A stretch of 64,000 bases of DNA, from positions 62,001-126,000 of the forward strand of contig CAVVRY010000003.1 of assembly GCA_963750735.1 (NCBI GenBank), given 5' to 3'. Shown here in pieces: positions 20,827-30,586 of this stretch (position 1 is its first letter; each line of letters opens with the position of its first letter). A model generated the notes under the pieces. The model was not told the origin of the DNA. It worked only from the letters and a program-made list of their open reading frames with translations, and ran no database searches. Position numbers and translations under genes: made by a program. The stretch comes from JANTGF01 sp963750735 (lineage in GTDB: Bacteria > Bacteroidota > Bacteroidia > Bacteroidales > VadinHA17).

Positions 20827-20981
20827 TTATGGTCAATAATAACTCCTCGAAAATACCAAAAAAATAATCAATCATTTTAGCTAATTCCTCAGCATTATTA
20901 AATTATTATCAAGGTATATAAATTTGCAAATGATTACAATTATAGCTGATTAACGATGAAAAAAATTAATTAATTGCTCAA

Positions 20982-21010
20982 TTACCTGAAACCACCACAA
21001 AGTCAGGTAA
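20982..21010. repeat. Perfect 8-bp inverted repeat in the divergent region
   Basis: TTACCTGA (20982-20989) and TCAGGTAA (21003-21010) are perfect inverted copies separated by 13 bases, just upstream of the rplM promoter. This could be an operator or a stem-loop. The rest of 20827-21122 holds only the promoter and AT-rich sequence. Confidence 0.4.
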
Positions 21011-21029
21011 AAAATCCTGAACAAAATTC

Positions 21030-21057
21030 TTGTATTAAAAAAAATATTGTATTTTTG
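21030..21057 (+). promoter_or_regulatory. Bacteroidota-type promoter for rplM-rpsI
   Basis: TTG (21030-21032), a 17-base gap and TATTTTTG (21050-21057) match the -33 TTG / -7 TAnnTTTG consensus. The leader to the GTG start at 21123 is about 60 bases. Confidence 0.7.
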
Positions 21058-21122
21058 CAGTCCATAATTTTCAGGGTATAGAAAATTTGTATTTAGGTAT
21101 TAATTAAAAACTTAGCAAAAAC

Positions 21123-21578
21123 GTGGATACAGCTAGTTATAAAACAAAGTCAGCAAATAAGGCTACTGTAAATAAAGAGTGGTTATTGATTGATGGAAAC
21201 GATGAGATTTTAGGACGACTTGCCTCAAAAGTTGCTTTTTTACTTAGAGGAAAGCATAAAACTGACTTTACACCTCATGTTGATGGAGGAGATTATGTAA
21301 TTGTGGTTAATGCTGATAAAATAAAACTTACTGGCAATAAATGGTCTGATAAGGAATACGTAAGTCATTCCGGGTACCCTGGTGGGCAAAAGAAAATCAA
21401 TCCGCAGGAATTGATGAAGAAAAATCCTATTTCTGTAGTTGAAAGAGCTGTGAAAGGAATGCTTCCAAGGACCAGACTGGGTAGAGAAATTTACAGAAAT
21501 CTGCATGTTTTTGCCGGGAATGAGCATCCACATGAAGCACAAAAGCCAAATAAAATTAATTTAAATACTATTAAATAA
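21123..21578 (+). CDS. rplM: 50S ribosomal protein L13
   Basis: 151 residues. Large-subunit protein L13 with the conserved core WLLIDGNDEILGRLASKVA near 21-39, GDYVIVVNADKIKLTGNK near 57 and MLPRTRLGREIYRNLHVFAG near 113. The start is GTG at 21123, giving MDTASYKTKSANKATV, which matches the extended N-terminus usual in Bacteroidota. It is followed 5 bases later by rpsI, the standard pair. Confidence 0.98.
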   Translation: MDTASYKTKSANKATVNKEWLLIDGNDEILGRLASKVAFLLRGKHKTDFTPHVDGGDYVIVVNADKIKLTGNKWSDKEYVSHSGYPGGQKKINPQELMKKNPISVVERAVKGMLPRTRLGREIYRNLHVFAGNEHPHEAQKPNKINLNTIK

Positions 21579-21583
21579 GGGGC

Positions 21584-21970
21584 ATGGAAGTAATAAACAC
21601 AATCGGTAGAAGAAAAGCAGCAATTGCCAGAATCTATTTAAACGATGGTAAAGGTAAAATTACCATTAATCGCAAAGAATTAGAAAGTTATTTTCCATCC
21701 GAACAACTTCAGTATATCGTTAAGCAACCTCTTGATCTACTCGAAGCTACCGAAAAATATGACATCAAAATTAATCTAGATGGTGGTGGTTTTAAGGGAC
21801 AAGCTGAAGCAGTCCAACTTGCTATCGCAAGGGCTTTGGTTAAAATAAATCCGGATGATAAAGCTGCTTTGAGAGCGAGCGGATTTATTACCAGAGACCC
21901 ACGAGTTGTTGAACGTAAAAAGCCCGGACAACCAAAAGCCCGCAAACGCTTCCAGTTCAGCAAGCGCTAG
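21584..21970 (+). CDS. rpsI: 30S ribosomal protein S9
   Basis: 128 residues. S9 with the N-terminal GRRKAAIARIYL, the glycine-rich LDGGGFKGQAEAVQLAIARAL near 66-86 and the basic tail RKKPGQPKARKRFQFSKR that reaches into the P site of the small subunit. Full length and intact. It is separated from rpsB by 120 bases that hold a weak GGAGT/ACTCC stem-loop followed by T residues. Confidence 0.98.
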   Translation: MEVINTIGRRKAAIARIYLNDGKGKITINRKELESYFPSEQLQYIVKQPLDLLEATEKYDIKINLDGGGFKGQAEAVQLAIARALVKINPDDKAALRASGFITRDPRVVERKKPGQPKARKRFQFSKR

Positions 21971-22090
21971 TGCGGAGTTAGAGTCGTGTTTAGTATCTAA
22001 ATTATCAGGACTCCACGATTTTTATAAATCAAGGGCTACCTGTTAATTGATTAAGAAATAAGAAAGTAAACATATAATACATAAATCAAA

Positions 22091-23014
22091 ATGCCACAGA
22101 CAAATTTTAATGAATTGCTGGATGCCGGCGTACATTTCGGTCATCTAAAAAGAAAATGGAATCCGAATATGGCGCCATATATTTTTATGGAAAAAAATGG
22201 CATCCATATTATCGATCTTGAAAAAACAATAGTAAAACTCGAAGAAGCTTCTAAAGCTTTAAAGCAAATTGCAAAATCAGGTAGGAAAATACTTTTTGTT
22301 GCCACAAAGAAACAAGCGCAGGAAATTGTTTCTGAAAGAGTTAAGCAAATTGATATGCCCTATGTATCAGAGCGTTGGCCAGGTGGGATGTTAACAAATT
22401 TCCCAACTATCAGGAAAGCTGTTAAGAAAATGGCTTCTATTGATAAAATGGCAACCGATGGTACTTTCGCCAACATGTCAAAACGTGAAAAACTTCAAAT
22501 TACAAGGCAAAGAGCAAAGTTGGAAAAAAACCTTGGAAGTATTGCAGATATGACTCGACTTCCTGCTGCTCTTTTCGTTGTTGATATACTTAAGGAAAAT
22601 ATTTCAGTTAGAGAAGCTCATCGTCTTAATATTCCAGTTTTTGGGATGGTTGATACCAACTCTGATCCATTAAAAGTAGATTTCCCGATTCCTGCAAATG
22701 ATGATGCCTCAAAGTCAATTTCTTTAATTATAGATTATGTAGCAACAGCCATTCAGGAAGGAATTGATGAGAGAAAGATGGAAAAAGAAAAAGAATCAGA
22801 GGCGAAAGCTAAGAAAGCTGCTGAAGTAAAGGCTAAGAAAGAAGCAGCAGAAAAGAAAAAGGAAGAGGAAAAAGCAGAGAAAGATAAAGAATTAAAAGCT
22901 TCTAAGGAAAACAAAGAACCCGCTAAGGAAGAGGTGAAAGAAAAAACAAAAAGTCCTGTAAAGAAAGAAGCAAAATCTGCTGAAAGCGCAGAAGGAAAAA
23001 CAACAAAAAAATAA
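22091..23014 (+). CDS. rpsB: 30S ribosomal protein S2 with long Lys/Glu/Ala-rich C-terminal tail
   Basis: 307 residues. The canonical S2 domain (about 1-230) shows LLDAGVHFGHLKRKWNP, KILFVATKKQAQEIV, ERWPGGMLTNF and GMVDTNSDPLKVDFPIPANDDA. The last about 75 residues are a low-complexity charged tail of K, E and A (from MEKEKESEAKAKKAAE onward), absent from E. coli S2 (241 residues) but of a kind found in other Bacteroidota. It is followed by tsf after 36 bases, the conserved order. Confidence 0.97.
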   Translation: MPQTNFNELLDAGVHFGHLKRKWNPNMAPYIFMEKNGIHIIDLEKTIVKLEEASKALKQIAKSGRKILFVATKKQAQEIVSERVKQIDMPYVSERWPGGMLTNFPTIRKAVKKMASIDKMATDGTFANMSKREKLQITRQRAKLEKNLGSIADMTRLPAALFVVDILKENISVREAHRLNIPVFGMVDTNSDPLKVDFPIPANDDASKSISLIIDYVATAIQEGIDERKMEKEKESEAKAKKAAEVKAKKEAAEKKKEEEKAEKDKELKASKENKEPAKEEVKEKTKSPVKKEAKSAESAEGKTTKK

Positions 23015-23050
23015 GTTTAAAATTTATAACATTCTTAAATATATAATAAA

Positions 23051-23881
23051 ATGACCCAGATTAAAGCAGCCGAAGTAAGCAAATTAAGAAAGATTACGGG
23101 GGCAGGAATGATGGATTGTAAAAAAGCCCTGCAAGAAGCTGAAGGAAATTTCGATAAAGCCATTGAAATAATAAGGAAAAAAGGACAGGCTGTTGCCAAC
23201 AAAAGAGCAGAAAGAGATGCTTCTGAAGGTGTTGTACTTGCAAAAGTAAGTTCCACAGGAGACAAAGGTGCTATGATTGTGCTAAATTGTGAAACTGATT
23301 TTGTAGCGAAAAATGAAAATTATATCGCCTTTGCAAACTCGATTCTTGATTTAGCATTGAACGAAGCCCCAGGCACATTGGAAGAGCTAAAGCAACTTAA
23401 ACTTGGTGAAGTTACAGTTGAGGAAGCTGTCACTGAGCAGATTGGTGTAATTGGTGAAAAATTAGACCTTTCATACTATAATACAGTTTCTGCTCCATTT
23501 GTTGTAGCCTACATTCATCAAGGAAATAAACTTGCCTCATTAGCTGGTTTTAATCAGGCAGGCATTGAAAGCCAGGTAGCAAAAGATGTTGTTATGCAGA
23601 TTGCAGCAATGAATCCAGTTGCCATTGATAAAGATTTTGTTTCAGCAGACATTATTGAAAAAGAACTAGAAATCGGAAGAGAGCAGGCAAAACGTGAAGG
23701 AAAACCTGATAATTTATTGGATAAAATTGCTCAGGGCAAGCTCAATAAGTTTTTTAAAGAAAGTACCTTATTAAATCAGGACTTCGTTAAGGACAATAAG
23801 AAAACCATAAAGCAATATCTGCAAGACATAAATAAAGATCTTACAGTTTCTGACTTCAAACGATTCAGCTTGAATGTTTAA
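23051..23881 (+). CDS. tsf: Elongation factor Ts
   Basis: 276 residues. Guanine-nucleotide exchange factor for EF-Tu. The N-terminal UBA-like domain carries VSKLRKITGAGMMDCKKALQ and the core has LNCETDFVAKNENY near 78. The C-terminal domain ends EVSDFKRF-like (TVSDFKRFSLNV). Normal length and one frame. A strong terminator follows, so the rpsB-tsf unit ends here. Confidence 0.98.
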   Translation: MTQIKAAEVSKLRKITGAGMMDCKKALQEAEGNFDKAIEIIRKKGQAVANKRAERDASEGVVLAKVSSTGDKGAMIVLNCETDFVAKNENYIAFANSILDLALNEAPGTLEELKQLKLGEVTVEEAVTEQIGVIGEKLDLSYYNTVSAPFVVAYIHQGNKLASLAGFNQAGIESQVAKDVVMQIAAMNPVAIDKDFVSADIIEKELEIGREQAKREGKPDNLLDKIAQGKLNKFFKESTLLNQDFVKDNKKTIKQYLQDINKDLTVSDFKRFSLNV

Positions 23882-23902
23882 ATAGATTTCTTACTAAGAC
23901 TT

Positions 23903-23938
23903 AAAGAGAGAGTAATTTATTATTCTCTCTTTTTTTTG
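23903..23938 (+). terminator. Rho-independent terminator after tsf
   Basis: A 14-bp stem (23903-23916 with 23919-23932, one G-T pair) with a very short loop is followed by a run of T. Confidence 0.8.
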
Positions 23939-23967
23939 CTTAAATTCGCTCGCAAATTCTTATTACT

Positions 23968-24678
23968 ATGAAAGAAATCAAAAGAATACTACTAAAACTC
24001 AGCGGTGAATCATTAATGGGTGAAGATTCCTATGGAATAAATACCACCCGCCTAAAAGAATATTGTGAGCAGATAAAAGAGGTCCACTCTATTGGTATCC
24101 AAATTGGAATTGTAATTGGAGGTGGAAATATCTTCAGGGGATTAAAAGGTGCAGATGAAGGGTTTGATCGTGTAAAAGGTGACCAGATGGGGATGCTTGC
24201 CACAGTCATAAATGGCCTTGCAATAAATTCAATGTTGCAGGCTTTGGGTGTGCCTTCCAAACTATATACTGCAATTCGAATGGAACCTGTTGGAGAAGGA
24301 TATTCCAGTCAAAAGGCTATTGAATCCCTTTCTAATAATGAGGTGGCTATTTTTACTGCAGGAACCGGAAATCCATATTTTACCACGGATAGTGCTGCTG
24401 CTTTGAGGGCTGTTGAAATTAATGCTGATGTTTTATTAAAGGGAACAAGGGTTGATGGAGTTTATACAGCAGATCCGGAAAAAGATCCAAATGCAAAGAA
24501 ATACGTTGAACTAACTTTTAATGAAGCATATGATAAAGGGCTAAAAATCATGGATTTAACAGCTTTCGCTCTCTGCAAGGAAAATAACCTCCATATGGTT
24601 GTTTTTGATATGAATAAATACGGAAACTTAAAAAAAGTTGTACTTGGTGATAATCCAGGAACTTACGTTATACCATAA
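23968..24678 (+). CDS. pyrH: UMP kinase
   Basis: 236 residues. Phosphorylates UMP to UDP with ATP (amino-acid-kinase fold). Motifs: RILLKLSGESLMG at the N-terminus, IVIGGGNIFRG near 48-58, DQMGMLATVINGLA near 71, FTAGTGNPYFTTDSAAALRA near 131 and LLKGTRVDGVYTADP near 156. Usual place after tsf and before frr. Intact. Confidence 0.98.
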   Translation: MKEIKRILLKLSGESLMGEDSYGINTTRLKEYCEQIKEVHSIGIQIGIVIGGGNIFRGLKGADEGFDRVKGDQMGMLATVINGLAINSMLQALGVPSKLYTAIRMEPVGEGYSSQKAIESLSNNEVAIFTAGTGNPYFTTDSAAALRAVEINADVLLKGTRVDGVYTADPEKDPNAKKYVELTFNEAYDKGLKIMDLTAFALCKENNLHMVVFDMNKYGNLKKVVLGDNPGTYVIP

Positions 24679-24707
24679 CTTCAAAAAAACTATTTAAATA
24701 TTTTTTT

Positions 24708-24715
24708 TATTTTTG
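24708..24715 (+). promoter_or_regulatory. Possible -7 box (TATTTTTG) upstream of frr
   Basis: TATTTTTG fits TAnnTTTG and lies 33 bases before the frr ATG at 24749. No TTG at the expected -33 distance, so frr may also be read through from pyrH. Confidence 0.35.
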
Positions 24716-24748
24716 CTTTCATCACCTTTAACCCAAAACTTAAAACTC

Positions 24749-25312
24749 ATGGAAGAAGAAGTTCAGTTGTATTTAGAGGAGACTGAAGAGAAGATGCAGA
24801 ATTCCATTTCCCATCTTGAGAATCAGTTATCAAAAATAAGAGCTGGTAAGGCTACTCCTGGAATGCTTGATGGGATTTCAGTTGATTATTATGGGAATCT
24901 AACTCCATTGAGTCAGGTATCGAATATTAATACTCCTGATTCGAAATCAATACTCGTTCAACCATGGGAGAAAAATATGCTAAGCCCTATTGAAAAAGCT
25001 ATTTTAGCAGCTAATATTGGCCTTACTCCAATGAACAATGGAGAAGTTATTCATATTAGTGTTCCACCCTTAACAGAAGAAAGGCGATTTCAGCTAGTAA
25101 AGCAAGCCAAATCTGAAGGGGAAGATACCAAAATTGGTATCAGAAATTCCAGGAAGTGGGCCAATGATGAATTTAAGAAACTTCTAAAAGACGGCCTTTC
25201 AGAGGATGCAGAGAAAGATGCTGTTGATAAAGTCCAAAAGCTTACCGATGAATATTCCAAAAAAGTTGACGACCTTGTTATTTTAAAGGAAAAGGACATC
25301 CTTACTATATAG
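24749..25312 (+). CDS. frr: Ribosome recycling factor
   Basis: 187 residues from the ATG at 24749 (MEEEVQLYLEETEEKM), which matches the normal RRF length; the 12-residue upstream extension is unlikely. Contains the diagnostic LSKIRAGKATPGMLDGI, YYGNLTPLSQVSNI and the C-terminal helix KDAVDKVQKLTDEYSKKVDDL. With EF-G it splits post-termination ribosomes. It converges on the DUF5686 gene. Confidence 0.97.
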   Translation: MEEEVQLYLEETEEKMQNSISHLENQLSKIRAGKATPGMLDGISVDYYGNLTPLSQVSNINTPDSKSILVQPWEKNMLSPIEKAILAANIGLTPMNNGEVIHISVPPLTEERRFQLVKQAKSEGEDTKIGIRNSRKWANDEFKKLLKDGLSEDAEKDAVDKVQKLTDEYSKKVDDLVILKEKDILTI

Positions 25313-25374
25313 AAGCTTTTAAATGCCAAATTTACTTTATAGATATTAATCTTTAAACAAACTTTCTATACAAA

Positions 25375-28008
25375 TTAGAAGATATTGACACTGATTCTTA
25401 ATCCGGCCATTTTATATTTTCCATTTTCAAATCCAACAACACCTTCCAGGTTCAAAAAAAGGAAAATGTTATTGAGTCCATAGCCAATCTCAAAGTAATT
25501 ATTCAATTCTGATGTGCTCAAGTAGTTTATAAATAGACTTTCGCTTATAAGAGTTCTATTCATAAGAGGTAGTCTTTTTAACAATAAACGATCATTTTCC
25601 CAATAAACAAATCCTTCAAAAAAACCTCTATCAGTCGCATAACTGTAATAGGGTAAAAGTCGATAAGTATTTCTCCGACTATCAGAACTCATCAGAAGTA
25701 CCGGATTAGAAGAAAATTGCCTAAAGTCAGCGAAGAACACCTCTTTGTTGGTAATAAATCCACCACCGTTCATTCTATACCATAATCTATCATTTAAACC
25801 AGTAGACAGACTCTGATTTACACCTATTTCAACAAAATCAAAGTCAGAATTAGTCGATGTAAAGCCTCCCAAAGCTTTCCTATAATCAAACTTGAAAGTT
25901 GGGTAATTACTTCCTGCCGGGAACTTCCCTGTTTTACGAGTATAATATCTCTGCCTGGGTGTATATTTTAAATTTATTGAAAAAATTGCAGCATTGTGGG
26001 GTTCAATCAGTGTAGTATCCAAATTAGGGTAATCCGGAATATTTGGTGTAAATTCTTTATCTTTCCAATTGATAAATGTAAAATTAGTTTGGTTCTGTAA
26101 AGGGTATCTCTTAACATATTCAAGAGATCCTCTAAACCAGAATCCATTTATAATTTCACGTGAATGAAGTACTTTAAAATAATCTGCCTGATAGAACTTT
26201 TTATGATTTTCTTCAAATAGCAGTGTGTAAATAGTATTTAGAAAAACTGGCATCCCACTACCATAGTCAAGGGTAACATGCCCCCCACTGACTTTGATTA
26301 AAGATTGATTAAAAGGATTAAATGTATAAGCTAAAGAAAGATCTCCGTCAAAGTTCACCCTGTGAAAGGCATAAGCAAATTTTGCCCCCAGATTTAACTT
26401 ATGCCCCAGGGTATCAATTAATGTATAGCCAAAATCCATTTCATACCTGAGACCATCCACAGTATTATATGACCAGGAAGCAAGCTTTAGTAAACCAGGG
26501 ATAGAAAACCGACTGTTAAATTTGGAACTATCCTCCTTATAGATATAGGTTTTCCCAAATAATAAGTGTTTAAATTTGAATTCTCGCTCCACATTCCTGA
26601 TCGAATCTTTATATTCTTCAGTACTCATCCTTCCAACAGTAGAATCTTTTCCGGCGAAGCTTTGCATTTCCTTATCAGAAAGAGGTATGGGCCTTATTTC
26701 TTCCCAAAATGCTGAATCATTTACAACACTGTTCTTCTCAACTTTAACTCTTTCTTCAATTTCGAGGGGTTCAGGAGGTAGACTTCTTTTAGCCTCTTTT
26801 TGTACCAGCTTCTGAAGTTTTTGCATTTCCTGGTTTGACAGATCTTCCTTTTCGTATAATTCTTTAATTTTTTCTTTTTGTTTCTTTTGACGTATTGATT
26901 CTTGTTCCTGTTTGGTTTCTATTTCCTCTTCTTTTAAAATATTATTTGTTTCATCCTGTTGTTCCCTGATATTGCTATGCATTGAATGATCAAGATTTGG
27001 GTTCAATGTAACTTTATAATCACTGATGGAAGCAACATATTTGTATGCAACATCGAAACCAAATCCATTAAACTTAATGTTAAAATCCAAACCAACAGGC
27101 ATCCATGTATTTTCATCAACCGGTGCATAAACCTGATGCATACTGGCATCTGTCATAGGAAGGTTCAATCTCAAATCAGCACTATGAATATTCCAGTAAT
27201 CCTCAGCAATATAGATATATCCATAAAAGACATCTTTGCCTTTTCGTTTAGGGATTACCTCAACTTTATTAATTGTTCGACCCTGATCTTCAAATACTCC
27301 TTCTAACTTAAATCTATACGTTTGGAATGAATTTCTGTCAAAAGGAGAAATCACTCCATATTGTGAGGTCTGATACAAATTGTTAGTAATCATCTCCATG
27401 GGATAGGTATCATTGTCATCTCCACTTGATCGCATAGAAATGACTTTTTGGTCTAGTTTGTCTGGCAATTCAAAGCTCACTTCACTCAGGCTTTCCAAAA
27501 CAAAAGGCTTATTTACCTCAACTCCCTCTTTCTTTAATCGCCTTTTAACCAGCTTTGGGACCTTGTTTATTATCCCTGATCCTTTTATATAAACTTTACT
27601 CTCATATTTTGATACCTGGTTCCTGTAATAAGGAGCCAGGGCAATAGCACGTCGCATAACATAATAGGCCGGATCTTCCCCCGATGCCAATATTTTCACT
27701 TCTTTAATTTGTAAATTCTGAGGTTGAAGAATAATATTTATCTCTGTGAAATCGATGTTAACAGAGATTAATTGTTTCTGAGTTTTATAGCCAAGATAAG
27801 TAAATTGAACCTCCCATTCACCATCTGGTAGTTTGAGCTCAAAGAAACCCTCTAAATTTGATGCTGTTCCCTTTTTGAGGGCTGGTACATATATATTTGA
27901 AAAGGAAACAGGGGAACCTGAAAGATCAGTTATCTGACCCTTAATTCCCTGTCCATGTGCAGGTATTATAAGTAGAAATACTAATAAGAATAGAGATAAT
28001 ATTTTCAC
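25375..28008 (-). CDS. DUF5686-type outer-membrane protein with carboxypeptidase-regulatory-like domain
   Basis: 877 residues. A signal peptide (about 1-19, ending IPAHGQ) is followed by a carboxypeptidase-D regulatory-like beta-sandwich (about 20-100; GIKGQITDLSGSPVSFSNIYV, GTASNLEGFFEL). A long region of the DUF5686 type follows, with a charged coiled segment (about 350-420) and a C-terminal beta-barrel ending in an aromatic-poor strand (MAGLRISVNIF). This architecture is common in Bacteroidota and is related in appearance to TonB-dependent receptors, but it lacks an obvious plug. Substrate unknown. Single gene unit. Confidence 0.82.
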   Translation of the reverse strand: MKILSLFLLVFLLIIPAHGQGIKGQITDLSGSPVSFSNIYVPALKKGTASNLEGFFELKLPDGEWEVQFTYLGYKTQKQLISVNIDFTEINIILQPQNLQIKEVKILASGEDPAYYVMRRAIALAPYYRNQVSKYESKVYIKGSGIINKVPKLVKRRLKKEGVEVNKPFVLESLSEVSFELPDKLDQKVISMRSSGDDNDTYPMEMITNNLYQTSQYGVISPFDRNSFQTYRFKLEGVFEDQGRTINKVEVIPKRKGKDVFYGYIYIAEDYWNIHSADLRLNLPMTDASMHQVYAPVDENTWMPVGLDFNIKFNGFGFDVAYKYVASISDYKVTLNPNLDHSMHSNIREQQDETNNILKEEEIETKQEQESIRQKKQKEKIKELYEKEDLSNQEMQKLQKLVQKEAKRSLPPEPLEIEERVKVEKNSVVNDSAFWEEIRPIPLSDKEMQSFAGKDSTVGRMSTEEYKDSIRNVEREFKFKHLLFGKTYIYKEDSSKFNSRFSIPGLLKLASWSYNTVDGLRYEMDFGYTLIDTLGHKLNLGAKFAYAFHRVNFDGDLSLAYTFNPFNQSLIKVSGGHVTLDYGSGMPVFLNTIYTLLFEENHKKFYQADYFKVLHSREIINGFWFRGSLEYVKRYPLQNQTNFTFINWKDKEFTPNIPDYPNLDTTLIEPHNAAIFSINLKYTPRQRYYTRKTGKFPAGSNYPTFKFDYRKALGGFTSTNSDFDFVEIGVNQSLSTGLNDRLWYRMNGGGFITNKEVFFADFRQFSSNPVLLMSSDSRRNTYRLLPYYSYATDRGFFEGFVYWENDRLLLKRLPLMNRTLISESLFINYLSTSELNNYFEIGYGLNNIFLFLNLEGVVGFENGKYKMAGLRISVNIF

Positions 28009-28095
28009 CAGAACAAATTTCGATGTTCAAAATTAATTTTCTGTGGATACTAAGTGTTATTCTTGTCTATTTGAATGCAATTAAGAATAAATGGA

Positions 28096-30501
28096 CTATT
28101 TTCTAACGCCCCTGAAGATAGCATAATACTTAGCTTTTGCTTCCACCTCATTTATATTGAACGGATCAGAGTGGTAGTTATTTTCCAGAAATAGACTTGT
28201 CTGATCACAATAGTGCTTGCTGGCTGGTATACCGGATTCTCCTGTTGGAATTACAGTCAGCGATTCATTCCAATCAGCAATTGAATAAATATGTCTATGA
28301 GATGCACCAAAATTTGATGAATACCTGTCAGAAAACGAATAGGCAAATGGATTAACTGTATGGAAGCTCCCTCCTACCGGGTAAGGTCCACGATTCAGCT
28401 TAAATATCTTGTTTAATATACTTACCTTTCCCATTGGATGTTCAAGTAACAATTGATGTGATTTACCCCATTTCCAATCGGTTAAATTAATTCCGTATTC
28501 CCGAGATAAGTGATCTATAGTTTCCTTATAGCTTAGATTAACAATTTCAGCGAAACTTTCCACATGGTTCTTGGTCTCAATATCGTCACAAAACAAGGAA
28601 TTCTTATTGGTCCAGAAATTCTCCATAAAATTCCTTGAAAGAGAACTATTTTCATAATATTCATTGAATAAATCACCCAAATCATCTTCAATCAGATTTT
28701 TTAAAATTGTATGATAAAGTTCCTCAAATATTAATGGAGCTGCCTTGTCAGCATCCATGCTTTTATCCCAATCTGAAAGCAATTCATATCCCTCCAGCTC
28801 CATCTCATTGAAATCTGTTTCATTAAGGGATGATAAAATATCAGGCAGGAATTTTCTAGCCATATCGGAATTTAAATCTGCCTGTATTCTCTTAAAGTCA
28901 TTCAAAGAGAGTTTCTCCTTTTCATTCAACAGCTCCCGAATTCTGTTTATCCTGTACCCCTGCGAATAATAGGAACCAATATAGTAAGGATAATCGTTAC
29001 CTACCGTTTTATTATTAGCTGACGATACCATGCCATTATCAGGATTATAAGAATGTGGGAGCTTCTCAAATGGCACCCTTCCGTTCCAATCATATTCATC
29101 TGTTTGGCCGGGCTTAATCAGGTAATTTTCTCCCTTCCTTATGGGAACTCCTCCTGCGGCATATAAACCAATATTCCCATTTACATCAGCATATACAAAG
29201 TTCTGACTGATAGAATTAAAAGTGGTGATGGCATCTTTAAAACTATTCCAATCTGTCGCCCTGTTGAGCAAATATACGCTACGTATCTCATTACTATATT
29301 CATTACCAATCCATTTCATTGAAATGGCTTCATTCATTTCTTTAAACCCCGATATAATAGGCCCTCTATGTGTAAACCGATTTTCCTTTTCTACACTTGT
29401 TCCACCTTTAATGTGGATCACTTCCTTCCTAATTTCAAGCGATTTCCATTCTCCATTGAACCAGTATTCATTAGGGTTGTCAGGATTGAGTTTTTCATGG
29501 TACAGATCAATATCATCCACATACAAGTTTGTTAGCCCCCATGCAATATTTTCATTGTGACCTGCCACTACCAAAGGTTGTCCGGGCACTGCTACCCCCG
29601 TAACATTTAATTTTCCAGGGATAACCTCATGGATTTGATACCATATCCCAGGAGAGTTTAAACCAAGATGCATATCATTGGCCAAAATTGGTTTTCCAGT
29701 AACTGATTTAGCTCCAGAAATTGCCCAGTTATTACTGCCCTCAAAAGCTTTCACACCCAGATTGTCAACGATCTCAGCTCCTCTAAGCAGATTTGCTTCA
29801 AGGTTAAGAAGAGAATCACCTATTTCATAGTCAGGATAAACAACCACTTCCCTTTCAGCTATATTAGGGATAAGGCCCATTGACTTCTCCAGGCCTAACT
29901 TTTGAATGATCTTATAAAGTGTTATTTCCGAGGAATATGCTCCCTTTGAAAGATCCCATGCCATATATCCAAGGATATTCATTGAATGACCTACCTTCCA
30001 CTGATCAGGATTATATCCAAGTATAGCAAATTCAAGAGGTAAACTATGGATATGCTGCTCGATATATTGATTTACTCCATCGGCAAATTCTTCAAATGCA
30101 TTCAATTGAGCAGGTGTTGCAATTTCTTGCAGAAGTAATGATTTTTCAGGGATTCTTAAAGCTCTCAAAAACAAGTCTGCATCAACCATATCTTCCCCAA
30201 AAATTTCTGAAAGCCGTCCCTGGGTTACTCTTCTTAAAAGATCCATTTGCCAGAGCCTGTCCTGTGCCATCAGATATCCTACAGTCTTATAGAGATCCTG
30301 TTCATTTTCAGCATAAATATGCGGTATGGCAAAAGAATCTCGATACACCTTAACCTCACCCATTAGTCCATTTAGAACTACCTCCTCATTATAATCAGGT
30401 ACAGATCTATTCCCAATAAAACGGATGAAAAAATAGCCTCCAAGCAATAGAATTATGAGTAAATACACAAGGATTTTTAATGCTCTTTTAACAAATTTCA
30501 T
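28096..30501 (-). CDS. Penicillin acylase family protein (Ntn hydrolase)
   Basis: 801 residues. An N-terminal membrane segment or signal (about 10-27) is followed by the acylase alpha region (YRDSFAIPHIYAENEQDLY; GYLMAQDRLWQMDLLRR), which is typical of penicillin/AHL acylases. The autocatalytic cleavage site and N-terminal nucleophile Ser of the beta chain are seen in EGSNNWAISGAKS near residue 255. The C-terminal YPVGGSFHTVNP and SNFGASHRHIYSI follow. Members cleave amide bonds of beta-lactams, acyl-homoserine lactones or other N-acyl compounds; the natural substrate is not predictable. The N-terminal segment suggests export or anchoring. Confidence 0.9.
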   Translation of the reverse strand: MKFVKRALKILVYLLIILLLGGYFFIRFIGNRSVPDYNEEVVLNGLMGEVKVYRDSFAIPHIYAENEQDLYKTVGYLMAQDRLWQMDLLRRVTQGRLSEIFGEDMVDADLFLRALRIPEKSLLLQEIATPAQLNAFEEFADGVNQYIEQHIHSLPLEFAILGYNPDQWKVGHSMNILGYMAWDLSKGAYSSEITLYKIIQKLGLEKSMGLIPNIAEREVVVYPDYEIGDSLLNLEANLLRGAEIVDNLGVKAFEGSNNWAISGAKSVTGKPILANDMHLGLNSPGIWYQIHEVIPGKLNVTGVAVPGQPLVVAGHNENIAWGLTNLYVDDIDLYHEKLNPDNPNEYWFNGEWKSLEIRKEVIHIKGGTSVEKENRFTHRGPIISGFKEMNEAISMKWIGNEYSNEIRSVYLLNRATDWNSFKDAITTFNSISQNFVYADVNGNIGLYAAGGVPIRKGENYLIKPGQTDEYDWNGRVPFEKLPHSYNPDNGMVSSANNKTVGNDYPYYIGSYYSQGYRINRIRELLNEKEKLSLNDFKRIQADLNSDMARKFLPDILSSLNETDFNEMELEGYELLSDWDKSMDADKAAPLIFEELYHTILKNLIEDDLGDLFNEYYENSSLSRNFMENFWTNKNSLFCDDIETKNHVESFAEIVNLSYKETIDHLSREYGINLTDWKWGKSHQLLLEHPMGKVSILNKIFKLNRGPYPVGGSFHTVNPFAYSFSDRYSSNFGASHRHIYSIADWNESLTVIPTGESGIPASKHYCDQTSLFLENNYHSDPFNINEVEAKAKYYAIFRGVRK

Positions 30502-30586
30502 AACTATGAATAAATACTATTAATTGACCTGATTATACAGAAAACAGAATTGTAAATTACTCAAATAAAACAATAAAATGCCGAGA

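Noticed and set aside
21971..22090. Structured autoregulatory leader before rpsB
   Set aside because: Only a weak GGAGT/ACTCC stem is visible; not enough to call a regulatory RNA.
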